From positions 1 through 64,000 of the forward strand of contig JAPWUV010000005.1 in the NCBI GenBank assembly GCA_028275345.1: a DNA stretch of 64,000 nucleotides, given 5' to 3'. This stretch comes from a bacterium. GTDB taxonomy: Bacteria; Zhuqueibacterota; Zhuqueibacteria; Oleimicrobiales; Geothermoviventaceae. The position numbers were made by a program, and so were the translations under genes. The notes beneath the pieces are model-generated. The model had not been told where the DNA came from. It worked only from the letters and a program-made list of their open reading frames with translations, and made no database searches. Shown piece after piece: positions 52,774 to 61,712 of this stretch (its first letter is position 1; every line of letters begins with the position of its first letter).

Positions 52774-53698
52774 TCGACGTTACCTCCTTGTACTCACCCA
52801 ATGGCTGGGCTTTGATTTGGATGTATCTTGCAACTTCTTCGAGTTGCCAATACGGGGTCGACGCGCTCCCGGAAACCCCGACCCGTTCGGCATCGAGCAA
52901 CCAGTCCTCGGAGATCTCCTCCGGGGACTCGACCCAATAGCTCCGCGGATTCACTGACTGACAAATGCGGAAGAGCTGACTCGTGTTCGAGCTGTTCTTC
53001 CCGCCCACGAAGATGACCACATCGTGTTCAGAGGCGAAGCGGCGCAACGCCTCGTACCGACCGGTTACAGCCCGGCAAGTGGTATCTCGAAACTCCACCC
53101 GGGGATGAATTGCCCTCACCTGTTCCAGCACTGCACGGAACCTCGATGGATCCACGGTGCTCTGCGCCAACACGAAAACCGGCCGCGAAGGATCCAGCTC
53201 GCCAACCCCCTCGGGGTCCAACACGGCCCGGGCTGCGTCCGGAGCCTGTCCGATCAGCGCTACAACCTCCGCATGATTCGGCTTTCCCACGATCAAGACC
53301 TGGTAACCCCGCGCCGCAAATTGCCGGACGAGCTTCTGGGAGCGCTGGACGACGGGGCAGGTCCCGTCCAGGATCTCGAAACCATCCCTCTCCAGCCTCT
53401 CTCGCACGGCGAGGGGAAGCCCGTGGGTACGAATGAGGAGGCGGCAGGCCCGCTGTGAATTGCGATCGAGCTGCTCGTCTTCGATCACCTCCAGGCCGAG
53501 CGAACGAAGACGCTCCACTTCGCGCCGATTGTGGATCAGCTCGCCGAGTACCGCCACTCGAGCCCCGGACCGCATTGCCTCCTCGGCCACCTGGATGGCG
53601 CGGCGCACACCCGGGCAGAACCCGGCGCTTTCATCGATCTCCACGGCGATCTGCCGGGGCTTCTTCGCCTCCTTGAGAGCGGCCTCCAGGGATTCCAC
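52766..53698 (-). CDS. ispH: 4-hydroxy-3-methylbut-2-enyl diphosphate reductase
   Basis: A 310-residue iron-sulfur enzyme for the last step of the MEP pathway to IPP and DMAPP. The three cluster cysteines are in AGFCPGVRRAI, DGTCPVVQ and RDTTCRAVTGR. Active-site stretches are HGLPLAVRE, GKPNHAEVVALIG (the usual HPEV reads HAEV, His and Glu retained), AQSTVDPSRF, VGGKNSSNTSQL and GVSGSASTP. The GTG start has GGGAG seven bases before. It sits between cmk and rpsA, an order seen in many bacteria. The N terminus has a lysine-rich extension of about 17 residues. Confidence 0.94.
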   Translation of the reverse strand: MESLEAALKEAKKPRQIAVEIDESAGFCPGVRRAIQVAEEAMRSGARVAVLGELIHNRREVERLRSLGLEVIEDEQLDRNSQRACRLLIRTHGLPLAVRERLERDGFEILDGTCPVVQRSQKLVRQFAARGYQVLIVGKPNHAEVVALIGQAPDAARAVLDPEGVGELDPSRPVFVLAQSTVDPSRFRAVLEQVRAIHPRVEFRDTTCRAVTGRYEALRRFASEHDVVIFVGGKNSSNTSQLFRICQSVNPRSYWVESPEEISEDWLLDAERVGVSGSASTPYWQLEEVARYIQIKAQPLGEYKEVTSNG

Positions 53699-53699
53699 G

Positions 53700-54413
53700 T
53701 CAGCACTCCCGCTGCCGCATGCGCCGTTCTGCCTCGCGCACCAGCTCCGCCACTTTCTCCACCTGCTCCTCCACAGTCAATCCCGTAGTGTCGAGCTCAA
53801 TGGCGTCCGGAGCCCGCCGTAACCCGCCCACCGGGCGAGACACGTCCTCCGCATCGCGCTTTTGAATCTCCTTCTCCACTTCTTCGAAGGGAACCTGGAA
53901 GCCTTTCGCCTGCAGTTCCCGCCACCGTCTCCGAGCCCTTTCTTCAGGGCTCGCGGTGAGGAAAATCTTGACCTCGGCATCGGGAAACACGACCGTGCCG
54001 ATGTCGCGACCCTCCGCCACGATACCGCCTCCCTCTCCGAAGCTCCGCTGTCGCGCCACCAGCACCTGGCGCACGCGCACGTTATCTGCCACGGGTCCGA
54101 TATTGCGGCCCACCTCCGGGCTGCGGATGGCTTCGGTCACGTCTTCGCCGTCCAGCTCCACCCGAAGGGCGCCGTTCTCCTGATGGAGCCGGATAGCACA
54201 GGTCTCCGCCAGCCGCGCCACCTCGGCCTCGTCCTGCAGATCCACGCCCGCACGCAATGCCTTCAGGGTCACGGCACGGTACATCGCGCCGGTATCGAGG
54301 TAGATGTACCCGAGCCGCTCCGCCACCAGCCGTGCGGTCGTGCTCTTGCCGGAGCCCGCAGGTCCATCGATCGCGACCACGGGGCGTTTACGGCAGACGG
54401 ACCTCCCCCTCAT
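53700..54413 (-). CDS. cmk: Cytidylate kinase
   Basis: A 237-residue protein. The P loop is AIDGPAGSGKSTTARLVAE, then YLDTGAMYRAVTLKALR, EGRDIGTVVFPDAEVKIFLT and a lid with RRRWRELQAKG. It phosphorylates CMP and dCMP. The start at 54413 overlaps the stop of the pseudouridine-synthase gene as ATGA. GGAGG is almost in contact with it, and reinitiation is the likely route. The end is one base from the ispH GTG. Normal length for the family. Confidence 0.94.
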   Translation of the reverse strand: MRGRSVCRKRPVVAIDGPAGSGKSTTARLVAERLGYIYLDTGAMYRAVTLKALRAGVDLQDEAEVARLAETCAIRLHQENGALRVELDGEDVTEAIRSPEVGRNIGPVADNVRVRQVLVARQRSFGEGGGIVAEGRDIGTVVFPDAEVKIFLTASPEERARRRWRELQAKGFQVPFEEVEKEIQKRDAEDVSRPVGGLRRAPDAIELDTTGLTVEEQVEKVAELVREAERRMRQREC

Positions 54414-55132
54414 CCCTCCAACCCCACCTGCCGCCGCAGTCGGGCCACTTCCCCTTCCGTCAGGTAGCGCCATTGCCCCGCCGGCAGATCGCCCAAGCTT
54501 ACTCCGCCGATGCTCGTCCGGCGCAGCTTCTCCACCCGGTAGCCCAGCGCCTTGAACATCCTCCGAACCTGCCTCTTCTTGCCCTCGTGGATCACCAGCT
54601 CAATCGTGCGAGGACCACGCAGGTAGCGGGCTTCGCAGGGGGAGGTGGGACCCGTCTCGATGACCACACCCCGACGCAGCTGCTCCAGATCCTCCGCCTT
54701 CACCGGCTTGTCCGTGACCACGTGATAGACCTTCTTGACGCCGTACCGGGGGTGGGCCAGCCGATAGGCAAGCACACCGTCATTGGTGAGGAGCAAGGCT
54801 CCCTCGGTATCGGCGTCGAGGCGTCCTACCGGGAATAGACGCTGCGGCACCCGCACCAGGTCCAGCACCGTCGGGCGTTTCCGCTCATCCTTGGCGGTAG
54901 TGATGTAGCCGACGGGCTTATTCAACAGCACATACACGGTCCTTTCCTGAGGGCGGATCGGCTTGCCGTCGAACTCCACCACATCCTTGTCGGGGTCGAC
55001 TCGGGTCGCCAACTGGCTCACGACCTGCCCGTTGACCTTCACCCGTCCGGCGCGTACCAGCTCATCTGCTGCCCGCCGCGACGCGATGCCACACAAAGCC
55101 AGGAACCGGTTGATGCGGATGGCATCACCCAT
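54410..55132 (-). CDS. 23S rRNA pseudouridine synthase (RluB/RsuA family)
   Basis: A 240-residue protein. An S4 domain (IRINRFLALCGIASRRAADE) is followed by the catalytic core with GRLDADTEGALLLTNDG, whose aspartate is the nucleophile, and KKVYHVVTDKPV, then GKKRQVRRMFKALG. It isomerises a uridine in 23S or 16S rRNA. RluB is most likely from length and the gene position after scpB. GGAG is seven bases before the ATG at 55132, and it overlaps scpB by eight bases. Confidence 0.92.
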   Translation of the reverse strand: MGDAIRINRFLALCGIASRRAADELVRAGRVKVNGQVVSQLATRVDPDKDVVEFDGKPIRPQERTVYVLLNKPVGYITTAKDERKRPTVLDLVRVPQRLFPVGRLDADTEGALLLTNDGVLAYRLAHPRYGVKKVYHVVTDKPVKAEDLEQLRRGVVIETGPTSPCEARYLRGPRTIELVIHEGKKRQVRRMFKALGYRVEKLRRTSIGGVSLGDLPAGQWRYLTEGEVARLRRQVGLEG

Positions 55133-55724
55133 CTTCGCTCTCCGCGCCGCGGGTCGCACCCTCGGCTTCGGCGAGAATCGTGGCCCCTTCCCCCGAGGCG
55201 AGCAGCTCGTCGATTTCCTTGGGTCGGGGCAGCTCGTCCAAGGAGTTGAGCCCGAAATACCGGAGGAACTCCTGCGTCGTTTTGTACAGGAGAGGACGCC
55301 CCACCGTATCGGCCCGGCCCGCGATGGCGATGAGGTTGCGCTCCAGAAGGGACTTGAGCACGCCATCGGAATTCACGCCGCGGATAAAATCGATCTCCAC
55401 TCGGCTCACGGGCTGTTTGAAGGCGATGATGGCCAAGGTTTCCAGAGCTGCCCGAGAAAGGCGCGGCCGCGACGACGCCTTCACCACCCGGCGCACCCAC
55501 GGCCCGTATTCCGGACGCGTCACCATCTGGTAGCCGCCCGCCAGCTTCTTGAGAAAGAACGACCTTCCCGTCTCCGCGTATTCCCGATTCAAGCTTTCGA
55601 TGGCTTCGAGGACCTTCTTGGGCGTGGCACCCTCGATGGCCTGAACAATGCGTTGTACGCTGATCGGCTCCTCCGAGGCGAAGACAATGGCTTCTACGAT
55701 GGGCTTCAGCTCCTCCAGATTCAT
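55125..55724 (-). CDS. scpB: Segregation and condensation protein B
   Basis: A 199-residue protein of two winged-helix domains (LKPIVEAIVFASEEPISVQR, then RPRLSRAALETLAIIAFKQP and VDFIRGVNSDGVLKSLLER-like IDFIRGVNSDGVLKSLLERN). It forms the Smc-ScpA-ScpB condensin complex that organises the chromosome. The acidic tail is poorly conserved. It follows scpA by 24 bases. Confidence 0.93.
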   Translation of the reverse strand: MNLEELKPIVEAIVFASEEPISVQRIVQAIEGATPKKVLEAIESLNREYAETGRSFFLKKLAGGYQMVTRPEYGPWVRRVVKASSRPRLSRAALETLAIIAFKQPVSRVEIDFIRGVNSDGVLKSLLERNLIAIAGRADTVGRPLLYKTTQEFLRYFGLNSLDELPRPKEIDELLASGEGATILAEAEGATRGAESEDG

Positions 55725-55748
55725 GGAATGGGCCCTACTCCGACCTCC

Positions 55749-56456
55749 TCACACCTTCTCAATCCAGATCTCGCCAAACGGCGAGGCCTGGCGCACAAGC
55801 ACCGCCTCCCGCCGGACCAGCTCCAGCAGGGCCACGAACGTGAGCACCCGCGTCAGTCGATCGGGGAGCTCGCGGATCAAATCCGCGAAGAGGGCATGCC
55901 CCCGCGTGGCCAGATACTCGAGCACGTAGTCCATCTGCTCCTCGACCGTGACGGGCAGAGTGGCCACCGCGTGATAATCGCGCGCCGGCGCCTTCGCCAT
56001 CACCTCCTTGAAGGCAGCGATGAGGTCAAAGAGCGTGACGGTCCTCTGCTCTTTTTCCTCCTCGTACCCGTCGCCCTCCAAGTGGAAAAAGCCGCGCGGG
56101 TACAAGTCCCGACACTGGCTCTCCCGATCCGCCAGCTCCTCCGCCACGGGCTTGAAGCGCTGATACTCCAACAGCTTCTGAACTAGCTCCATCCGCGGAT
56201 CTTCGTACTCCTCCTCTTCGCCCTCCGGCCGTGGCAGGAGCATCTGGGCCTTGATACGGATGAGTGTGGCGGCCATCAGAACAAAATCGCTGGCCCGATC
56301 CAGGTCCAGCATCTCAATGACCGCCAGATACTCCAGATACTGCCGCGTGATCTCGGCGATCGGGATGTCGTAGATGTCCACCTCATTCTTCCGAATGAGA
56401 TGGAGGAGAAGGTCGAGAGGACCTTCGAAGCTCTCCAGCTGGACGCGATAGGACAT
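55749..56456 (-). CDS. scpA: Segregation and condensation protein A
   Basis: A 235-residue kleisin. The N terminus YRVQLESFEGPLDLLLHLIR and NEVDIYDIPIAEITRQYLEY, then VLMAATLIRIKAQMLLP, are the typical ScpA signatures. The C terminus has FVALLELVRREAVLVRQ. It bridges the Smc heads. It belongs to the operon that continues to scpB and the pseudouridine synthase. There is no obvious ribosome site. Confidence 0.94.
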   Translation of the reverse strand: MSYRVQLESFEGPLDLLLHLIRKNEVDIYDIPIAEITRQYLEYLAVIEMLDLDRASDFVLMAATLIRIKAQMLLPRPEGEEEEYEDPRMELVQKLLEYQRFKPVAEELADRESQCRDLYPRGFFHLEGDGYEEEKEQRTVTLFDLIAAFKEVMAKAPARDYHAVATLPVTVEEQMDYVLEYLATRGHALFADLIRELPDRLTRVLTFVALLELVRREAVLVRQASPFGEIWIEKV

Positions 56457-56489
56457 GCTCTACCCGACCGCCCCCCCGCCAGTGGCTCC

Positions 56490-57002
56490 TCAGTTCATGA
56501 AAAGATACGGTTTCCAGCGCTCATCCAGGACGCCGATGAAGTGCTGGATGAAGAACAGGTGATTCGGCCTGCGGGGTTTCCGTAACAACTGCATGCCCGC
56601 TTCCTCGGGGGTGCGATTGCCCTTGCGCGCATTGCACGCCAGACACGCGCAAACCAGGTTCTCCCAGGTGTCGCGTCCGCCCCTATCCTTGGGGACCACG
56701 TGGTCCACGGTGAACGGACCCGTGCGCGTCCCACAGTACTGGCATTGCCGGCCATCCCGGCGGAGGATGTTCTTCCTCGTGAGGATGATCCGCTTGTGCG
56801 GCATCTGGATGTAACTGACAAGCCGCACGATGCTGGGAAGCGGCATCCTCGTGGAGACGCTCCGGACCCAGCTGTCGTGCCTTTCCACCAGCTCCGCCTT
56901 GCCCAGGTAGAGCAGCACAATCGCCTTCTTGGCAGGGACCACGCTCAGCGGTTCATAGTTGCAGTTGAGCATCAAGACCTGCTTCGAGAGTACCGAATCC
57001 AT
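56490..57002 (-). CDS. HNH endonuclease family protein
   Basis: A 170-residue protein. The N-terminal third has VLMLNCNYEPLSVVPAKKAI, common in a widespread chromosomal HNH family. The nuclease part has zinc cysteines QYCGTRTG, then FTVDHVVPKDRGGRDTWENL, and LACNARKGNRTPEEAG, giving the His-Asn-type active site and a second CxxC. The true target is unknown. It is next to scpA in many genomes of this type. The ATG at 57002 has GGAG nine bases before it and a possible promoter at 57052-57079. Confidence 0.88.
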   Translation of the reverse strand: MDSVLSKQVLMLNCNYEPLSVVPAKKAIVLLYLGKAELVERHDSWVRSVSTRMPLPSIVRLVSYIQMPHKRIILTRKNILRRDGRQCQYCGTRTGPFTVDHVVPKDRGGRDTWENLVCACLACNARKGNRTPEEAGMQLLRKPRRPNHLFFIQHFIGVLDERWKPYLFMN

Positions 57003-57051
57003 TGCGCACTGCTCCGACACCGCACTCACTCGCACAATCACACCGGGCTGA

Positions 57052-57079
57052 ATTTAACCCCTGGCTCCTAATAAAACAA
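57052..57079 (-). promoter_or_regulatory. Possible sigma-70 promoter for the HNH-scpA-scpB run
   Basis: Minus strand TTGTTT (57074-57079), 16 bases, TTAAAT (57052-57057). Both boxes match four of six consensus bases. The local AT-rich patch stands out from its surroundings. It would give a leader of about 43 bases. Confidence 0.35.
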
Positions 57080-57135
57080 GGGCATTCCGGAAGTTAGATC
57101 GCCGCCGCGCCGTCCCGCAGCCGAGCCCCACCCGC

Positions 57136-57300
57136 TCAGAAAGGCTCGGCCTCGTCGATCAACATGATGGGAATGTCGTCTTCAATCCGGTACTTGAGAC
57201 GACAGCGGTGGCAGATCAGCTTCTGGTTCTCCTGGTCGTACTCCAGTTCGCCCTTGCATTTCGGGCACGCCAAGATCTCCAGCAGCTCCTTGGCCAGCAT
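57136..57300 (-). CDS. Trm112-like (UPF0434/YcaR) zinc protein
   Basis: A 54-residue protein. The sequence [20 protein letters not shown], then [20 protein letters not shown], has two CxxC zinc knuckles and the Trm112 end. Family members activate methyltransferases or bind other proteins. GAGGAGG is seven bases before the ATG at 57300. An open frame of 15 more codons upstream is not family-like. Confidence 0.88.
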   Translation of the reverse strand: MLAKELLEILACPKCKGELEYDQENQKLICHRCRLKYRIEDDIPIMLIDEAEPF

Positions 57301-57398
57301 TTCGCTTCCTCCTCTCCGAGTTGCTCCGTCACCGATTCCTCGCATCGAGCCAACAGAGGGGCATCTGCGCTTTCCCCGGTTCGGTCACGCCGAGAAGG

Positions 57399-57863
57399 CT
57401 ATTCCCGCCTTCGGCCCCCTCCTCCGCGAGTCTCTGACACTTCAACTTCGGGGCCAGGTTCTCTCCCCTCCTTGCTCCATAGCACCTCCAGGAACGCCTT
57501 CGGCGGTCGGACGGGCCTACCCTGGCGATCCAGGAACGCGTGGACGGTGTACCCGGTGGCCAGCAGCTCCTCGCCTCGCCGCACAGCGTAGGAGATGCGG
57601 AGACGCGCCCCCACCTTTCCGTCTACCGCGGCTTCCACTGTCAGAAGGTCGTCGTACCGGGCCGGGCTCCGGTATTGGGCCGAGGCCTCCACCACGGGCA
57701 AGTGATATCCCGACTCCTCAAGCTGCTTGTAGGGCAGGCCGAGCGACCGGATGAGCTCCGTCCTCCCCATTTCGAACCATTCGAAGTACCGGGCGTGATG
57801 AGCCACTCCCATCTGATCGGTGTCCACGTAGCGAACTCGCACCTGAATGGCGTGACGAACCAT
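57399..57863 (-). CDS. YbgC/FadM-type acyl-CoA thioesterase
   Basis: A 154-residue hot-dog-fold protein. The 4-hydroxybenzoyl-CoA thioesterase signature is VRYVDTDQMGVAHHARYFEW with the catalytic aspartate. It hydrolyses short or hydroxylated acyl-CoA. Here it follows accA and may supply a fatty-acid-related function, but substrate is not readable. A GTG two codons upstream is an alternative start. Confidence 0.88.
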   Translation of the reverse strand: MVRHAIQVRVRYVDTDQMGVAHHARYFEWFEMGRTELIRSLGLPYKQLEESGYHLPVVEASAQYRSPARYDDLLTVEAAVDGKVGARLRISYAVRRGEELLATGYTVHAFLDRQGRPVRPPKAFLEVLWSKEGREPGPEVEVSETRGGGGRRRE

Positions 57864-57894
57864 CGCCACCCAAACCCTGCGCTTCCGTCCTCGG

Positions 57895-58848
57895 CTACTC
57901 TTTCCAGAATCCCATGCGGCCGTATTTGGCGACGCGCTCCCGCACGAGTCTGTCCGGAGGGATCGCGGAGAGGGCGTCCAGCTCCCGCAGGATGGTCTCT
58001 TTCAGGATCTTGGCGGCGGCGTCCGGATCGTGATGGGCCCCGCCCACCGGTTCCGGGATCACGCCATCGATCACCCCTAAGGCCAGAAGATCACTGGCCG
58101 TGAGCTTCATCGCCTCAGCCGCCTGTTCCGCCTTCCCCGCATCGCGCCAAAGGATGGCCGCACAGCCCTCCGGGGAAATGACGGAGTACCAGGTGTTCTC
58201 CATCATGAGGACCCGGTCGCCGACGCCGATGCCCAGAGCGCCCCCACTGGCACCCTCCCCGATGATGATCACGAGGATAGGTACGGGAAGGCGCGACATT
58301 TCGTACAGATTACGAGCGATTGCCTCCGCCTGGCCGCGCTCCTCCGCCCCGATGCCGGGATAGGCTCCGGGAGTGTCCACCAGGCTGATCACCGGTCTCC
58401 CAAACTTGGCTCCCAGTTTCATCACCCGCAGGGCTTTCCGGTACCCCTCCGGGTGGGGCATGCCGAAGTTGCGAAGGAGCTTCTGCTTGATCTCGCGCCC
58501 CTTTTGGTGCCCGACGATCGTCACGGGACGACCCCCGATATGCCCCACCCCAGCCACGATGGCCGGATCATCGCCAAAGGCCCTGTCTCCGTGGAGCTCC
58601 ATGAAATCGTCGCAGATGCGCTCGATGTAGTCGAGCGTGTAAGGCCGATTGGGATGTCTGGCCAGCTGCACCCTCTGCCAGCGCGTGAGTTTGGAATAGA
58701 TCTCCTGGCGCAGCTTCTGGGCCTTCGCCTCTAGGCGCTCGATCTCCTCCTTCAGCTCGAGGTTCTGGCTGTCGGCCAGATCCCGCATCTCTCGGATGCG
58801 CCTTTCCAGCTCGATGATTGGCTTCTCGAAGTCCAGCACGAAACCCAT
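57895..58848 (-). CDS. accA: Acetyl-CoA carboxylase carboxyltransferase subunit alpha
   Basis: A 317-residue protein. The N-terminal coiled region [17 protein letters not shown] precedes the carboxyltransferase core: [60 protein letters not shown] and [15 protein letters not shown]. With AccD it moves CO2 from biotin to acetyl-CoA to make malonyl-CoA for fatty acids. No accB, accC or accD is in view. GGAG is seven bases before the ATG. Confidence 0.95.
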   Translation of the reverse strand: MGFVLDFEKPIIELERRIREMRDLADSQNLELKEEIERLEAKAQKLRQEIYSKLTRWQRVQLARHPNRPYTLDYIERICDDFMELHGDRAFGDDPAIVAGVGHIGGRPVTIVGHQKGREIKQKLLRNFGMPHPEGYRKALRVMKLGAKFGRPVISLVDTPGAYPGIGAEERGQAEAIARNLYEMSRLPVPILVIIIGEGASGGALGIGVGDRVLMMENTWYSVISPEGCAAILWRDAGKAEQAAEAMKLTASDLLALGVIDGVIPEPVGGAHHDPDAAAKILKETILRELDALSAIPPDRLVRERVAKYGRMGFWKE

Positions 58849-58914
58849 GATCCCGCTCCGTCCCAGACTGACGAAAACGGTGTCACGCGGCCTTGGCTGT
58901 CGCTTCGATGCTTC

Positions 58915-60999
58915 TCAAGAAAACAGGGCGCGCAACAGAAGCTCCACGTCCAGCAGCAGGGAGTAGTTGCGCAGGTAGTAGAGATGGTAGCGCTCTTTCT
59001 CCGCCTGAGTGAGCTGCTGCCCGCCGTAGAGCTGCACAAGTCCCGTGAGTCCGGGCTTCACCCTCACCCGGCCGTCGCCGATCGGCCCCGGGACCAGTTC
59101 TCGGCCGACAAAGCTGAGGTTACCGCGCAGAACGTCCAGGAGCAGGGGGTAGTTCCGGTACCAGCGCGGACCGGTGGCGACGAGCCGACGGCGATGAGTC
59201 TTGCCCCGGTGATCGACGTACTCCAGCTCGCGCTCCTCGCCGCGCCAGACGATCCTGCCCACGGCGAAGGGAGGGAAGCCCAGAACGAGCAGGAAGCCGG
59301 CGAGCGTCAGGTCCAGGGCGCGCTTCAGATGCGGGTTGGGCGGCGTGAAGAGGCGGTACTCGAGATCAACCATCGGCAGCTGGTCGATCCGATCGATGCT
59401 GGCCTTGCCGATGATGACCCCGAAGTTGTCCGCCACAAGCTTGAAGGAAGCGCCCGTCCCAGCAGCCTGATCGATCACCGTGAGGATGCGATCGTGGCTG
59501 ATCTTGTCCGTCGCGAAAACGACCTCCTCGGCCTTTTCCCTCCGGATGAGCTCGCTCGCCTGATCGATCGTCCCGATCACCGGGACCCCTGCCACCTTCT
59601 CCCCCACTTCTTCGGGATTCAAGGTGATGAGCCCGGCGATGTCGTACAGTCCGTCCGCCTGGCTGTGCAGGCGTTCCACGATGGCCCGGCCCGAATTGGC
59701 ATCGCCTACGATCAACGTCCGTCGGCCGAAAAGCGTGCGGCGGCTTCTTTCCCCGGGCGCCACGCGCCGCGGCCACCCCAATGCCAATGTGCGCCAACCC
59801 GTCAGAAACAGGAGATTCAAAACCCCAGCGTACAATACCACGGCACGGGAGAAGGCGTACTGCTTGAAGAAATAGGTGAAGGTGGCGTTGATGAGCAGGC
59901 CTGCCAACACGGCCGAACCGGCCCGCACAGCGGAGAAGCGGAATCGCCCGTAGACCCCCATCCCATAGAGGCAAAGCAGCCACACGGACGAGTAGACGAG
60001 GTCCACGATCAAATAGCTCCGGAAATGCATCAATCCCCCGAAGCGCAGGATCTGCCCGAGGGCCAGGGATACGTTCATGAAGGCGAGGTCCACAAGGGGC
60101 AGCGCCACCCGGTGAAGGAACCGCCCTAACACCGAGAGGGCCGCGCGAATCCAGATGGCCAGCGTGAGTCCCCACACCACCAGAATCCCGTATCGCCGGT
60201 GGAAGTGCTTGCGCACGAAGAGGCGCATGGCCTGGTAAAAGTGGCGCAGCCGATCCAGCTCGCTCCGCTTCCAGCTCTCCCCCTTGAAGTGGACCACCTG
60301 CGTGGTGGGGACGTAGAAGATCTTCCATCCGGCTGTACGGAAGCGGTAACAATAATCGAGGTCTTCCCCGTACATGAAAAAAGACTCGTCCAGGAGTCCC
60401 ACCTCTTCGAAGGCTTCGCGCCGGAAAAGCATGAAAGACCCGGAAACCGCCTCCACCTCGTGCACCTCATCGGGATCAAGGTAAGTGAGGTTGTAGCGGC
60501 CAAAGAGCCGGCTGCGGGGAAAAAGGTAACTCAGCCCCACTAGACGCGTGAAAGCAACCCAAGGGGTGGGGAAGCTGCGTCGACAGGCGAGCTGCAAAGA
60601 CCCATCTGGATTCAGAATCTTGCAGCCGACCATCCCCACCTCGGGGTGTTCCCGCATGAAAGTCAACAACCGTTCGAAGACGTCTTTTTTGACCAAGGTG
60701 TCCGGGTTCAACAGACAGATGAACCGGCCGGCGGCTTCGCGCAGGGCTTGATTGTTGGCGCGGGCAAAGCCCAGGTTCTCGCGGTTTTCCAGGAGCTTCA
60801 CCCAGGGGAAGCGACGGCGCACCATGGCCGCGCTCCCATCGGTGGAGGCGTTGTCGACCACCCAGACCTCGTGGCGAATCCCCTCGAGGGCGCTGGCGAG
60901 CGAAAAAAGACACTGCTCCAAGAAGTCCCGCACGTTGTAGCTCACGATGATCACGCTGAGGTCCACGCTCGCCATGGGCGATATCCGCAACCCTTCCAT
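58915..60999 (-). CDS. Fusion of GT2 glycosyltransferase and degenerate sugar phosphotransferase domain
   Basis: A 694-residue protein. Residues 12-265 are a GT2 rhamnosyltransferase-like domain ([45 protein letters not shown]). Next are four to five membrane segments (about 270-405), a Rossmann-like domain ([17 protein letters not shown], 428-550) and a short phosphotransferase-like end (558-694). The end keeps [31 protein letters not shown] and [13 protein letters not shown] but lacks the KFRxM stretch and the Asp-Glu dyad ([13 protein letters not shown] where the intact enzyme has IDELPQLFNVLKG). It probably works as a GT2 transferase with a membrane/lipid-binding module. The start is ATG 60999. 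ATG 60975 is possible. A consensus promoter lies upstream. Confidence 0.85.
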   Translation of the reverse strand: MEGLRISPMASVDLSVIIVSYNVRDFLEQCLFSLASALEGIRHEVWVVDNASTDGSAAMVRRRFPWVKLLENRENLGFARANNQALREAAGRFICLLNPDTLVKKDVFERLLTFMREHPEVGMVGCKILNPDGSLQLACRRSFPTPWVAFTRLVGLSYLFPRSRLFGRYNLTYLDPDEVHEVEAVSGSFMLFRREAFEEVGLLDESFFMYGEDLDYCYRFRTAGWKIFYVPTTQVVHFKGESWKRSELDRLRHFYQAMRLFVRKHFHRRYGILVVWGLTLAIWIRAALSVLGRFLHRVALPLVDLAFMNVSLALGQILRFGGLMHFRSYLIVDLVYSSVWLLCLYGMGVYGRFRFSAVRAGSAVLAGLLINATFTYFFKQYAFSRAVVLYAGVLNLLFLTGWRTLALGWPRRVAPGERSRRTLFGRRTLIVGDANSGRAIVERLHSQADGLYDIAGLITLNPEEVGEKVAGVPVIGTIDQASELIRREKAEEVVFATDKISHDRILTVIDQAAGTGASFKLVADNFGVIIGKASIDRIDQLPMVDLEYRLFTPPNPHLKRALDLTLAGFLLVLGFPPFAVGRIVWRGEERELEYVDHRGKTHRRRLVATGPRWYRNYPLLLDVLRGNLSFVGRELVPGPIGDGRVRVKPGLTGLVQLYGGQQLTQAEKERYHLYYLRNYSLLLDVELLLRALFS

Positions 61000-61038
61000 C
61001 GTCGATGAACTTCGTTGGCAATCCTTCGGAAGCCTCGC

Positions 61039-61067
61039 AACTTACTAAACCAAGCCCTGTTTGTCAA
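61039..61067 (-). promoter_or_regulatory. Sigma-70-type promoter for the fusion glycosyltransferase
   Basis: Minus strand TTGACA (61062-61067), 17 bases, TAAGTT (61039-61044). The start site would be near 61032, about 33 bases before the ATG at 60999. A 5-bp inverted repeat (AAGGC-AATC-GCCTT, 61066-61079) touches the -35 and could be the weak end of the nadD transcript. Confidence 0.72.
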
Positions 61068-61117
61068 GGCGATTGCCTTTCCCGGCGGACACGCGAGGCT
61101 CGCTAGTCCAGCATCCA

Positions 61118-61702
61118 TCACCGGTATAGCTTGTGGCGAGCGATGTACTCGGCCACGGCATCCGGCACCAGATAGCGGATGCTGCGCCCCTCGCGCACTC
61201 GCCGCCGGACATCGGTAGCGCTGATCTCGATCAACGGGGTGTCGAGCATGCGGGCGGCCGAGAGGAAGTGGGAAGGCACTGCGTTCAAGGAGACGCCGGG
61301 ACGCCGGAAAACGACCACGGTGGCCAGACTGAGGATTCGTTCCGGCTCGCGCCAATTTGGCAAATCGGCAAGACTATCCTGGCCCATCAGGAAGACCAGG
61401 TCCTCCTGCGACAGGCCGTACAGATCCCGCACTGCCGCGAGCGTCTCCACGGTGTAGGAAATCCCCCCTCGCCGTATCTCCAGGTCCGAAACCTCAAAAT
61501 GAGGGTTAGAAGCCACGGCCAGTCGGGCCATGGCGAGCCGATGGGCCGGCTCTGTGATAACGGAGTCTTGCTTGTGGGGCGGCGAGCAGGCCACCACGAA
61601 CATCACCTTGTCCAGCGCGAGGATCTCGCGCGCCATCTCGGCCGTGATCAGGTGACCCATGTGGATCGGGTCGAACGTCCCGCCGTAAAGCCCCAGCCTC
61701 AC
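61118..61702 (-). CDS. nadD: Nicotinate-nucleotide adenylyltransferase
   Basis: A protein of about 194 residues. It begins RLGLYGGTFDPIHMGHL with the HxGH nucleotidyltransferase motif. FVVACSPPHKQDS and ISATDVRRRVREGRSIRYLV (the ISxTxxR motif with Ala for Ser) are present. It joins nicotinate mononucleotide and ATP to deaminated NAD. The start is a GTG at 61702, which has GGTGGAAAG just before and gives the usual N terminus. Longer versions with ATG up to 61771 would overlap bamD. It lies ten bases after bamD. Confidence 0.93.
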   Translation of the reverse strand: MRLGLYGGTFDPIHMGHLITAEMAREILALDKVMFVVACSPPHKQDSVITEPAHRLAMARLAVASNPHFEVSDLEIRRGGISYTVETLAAVRDLYGLSQEDLVFLMGQDSLADLPNWREPERILSLATVVVFRRPGVSLNAVPSHFLSAARMLDTPLIEISATDVRRRVREGRSIRYLVPDAVAEYIARHKLYR

Positions 61703-61712
61703 CTTTCCACCG

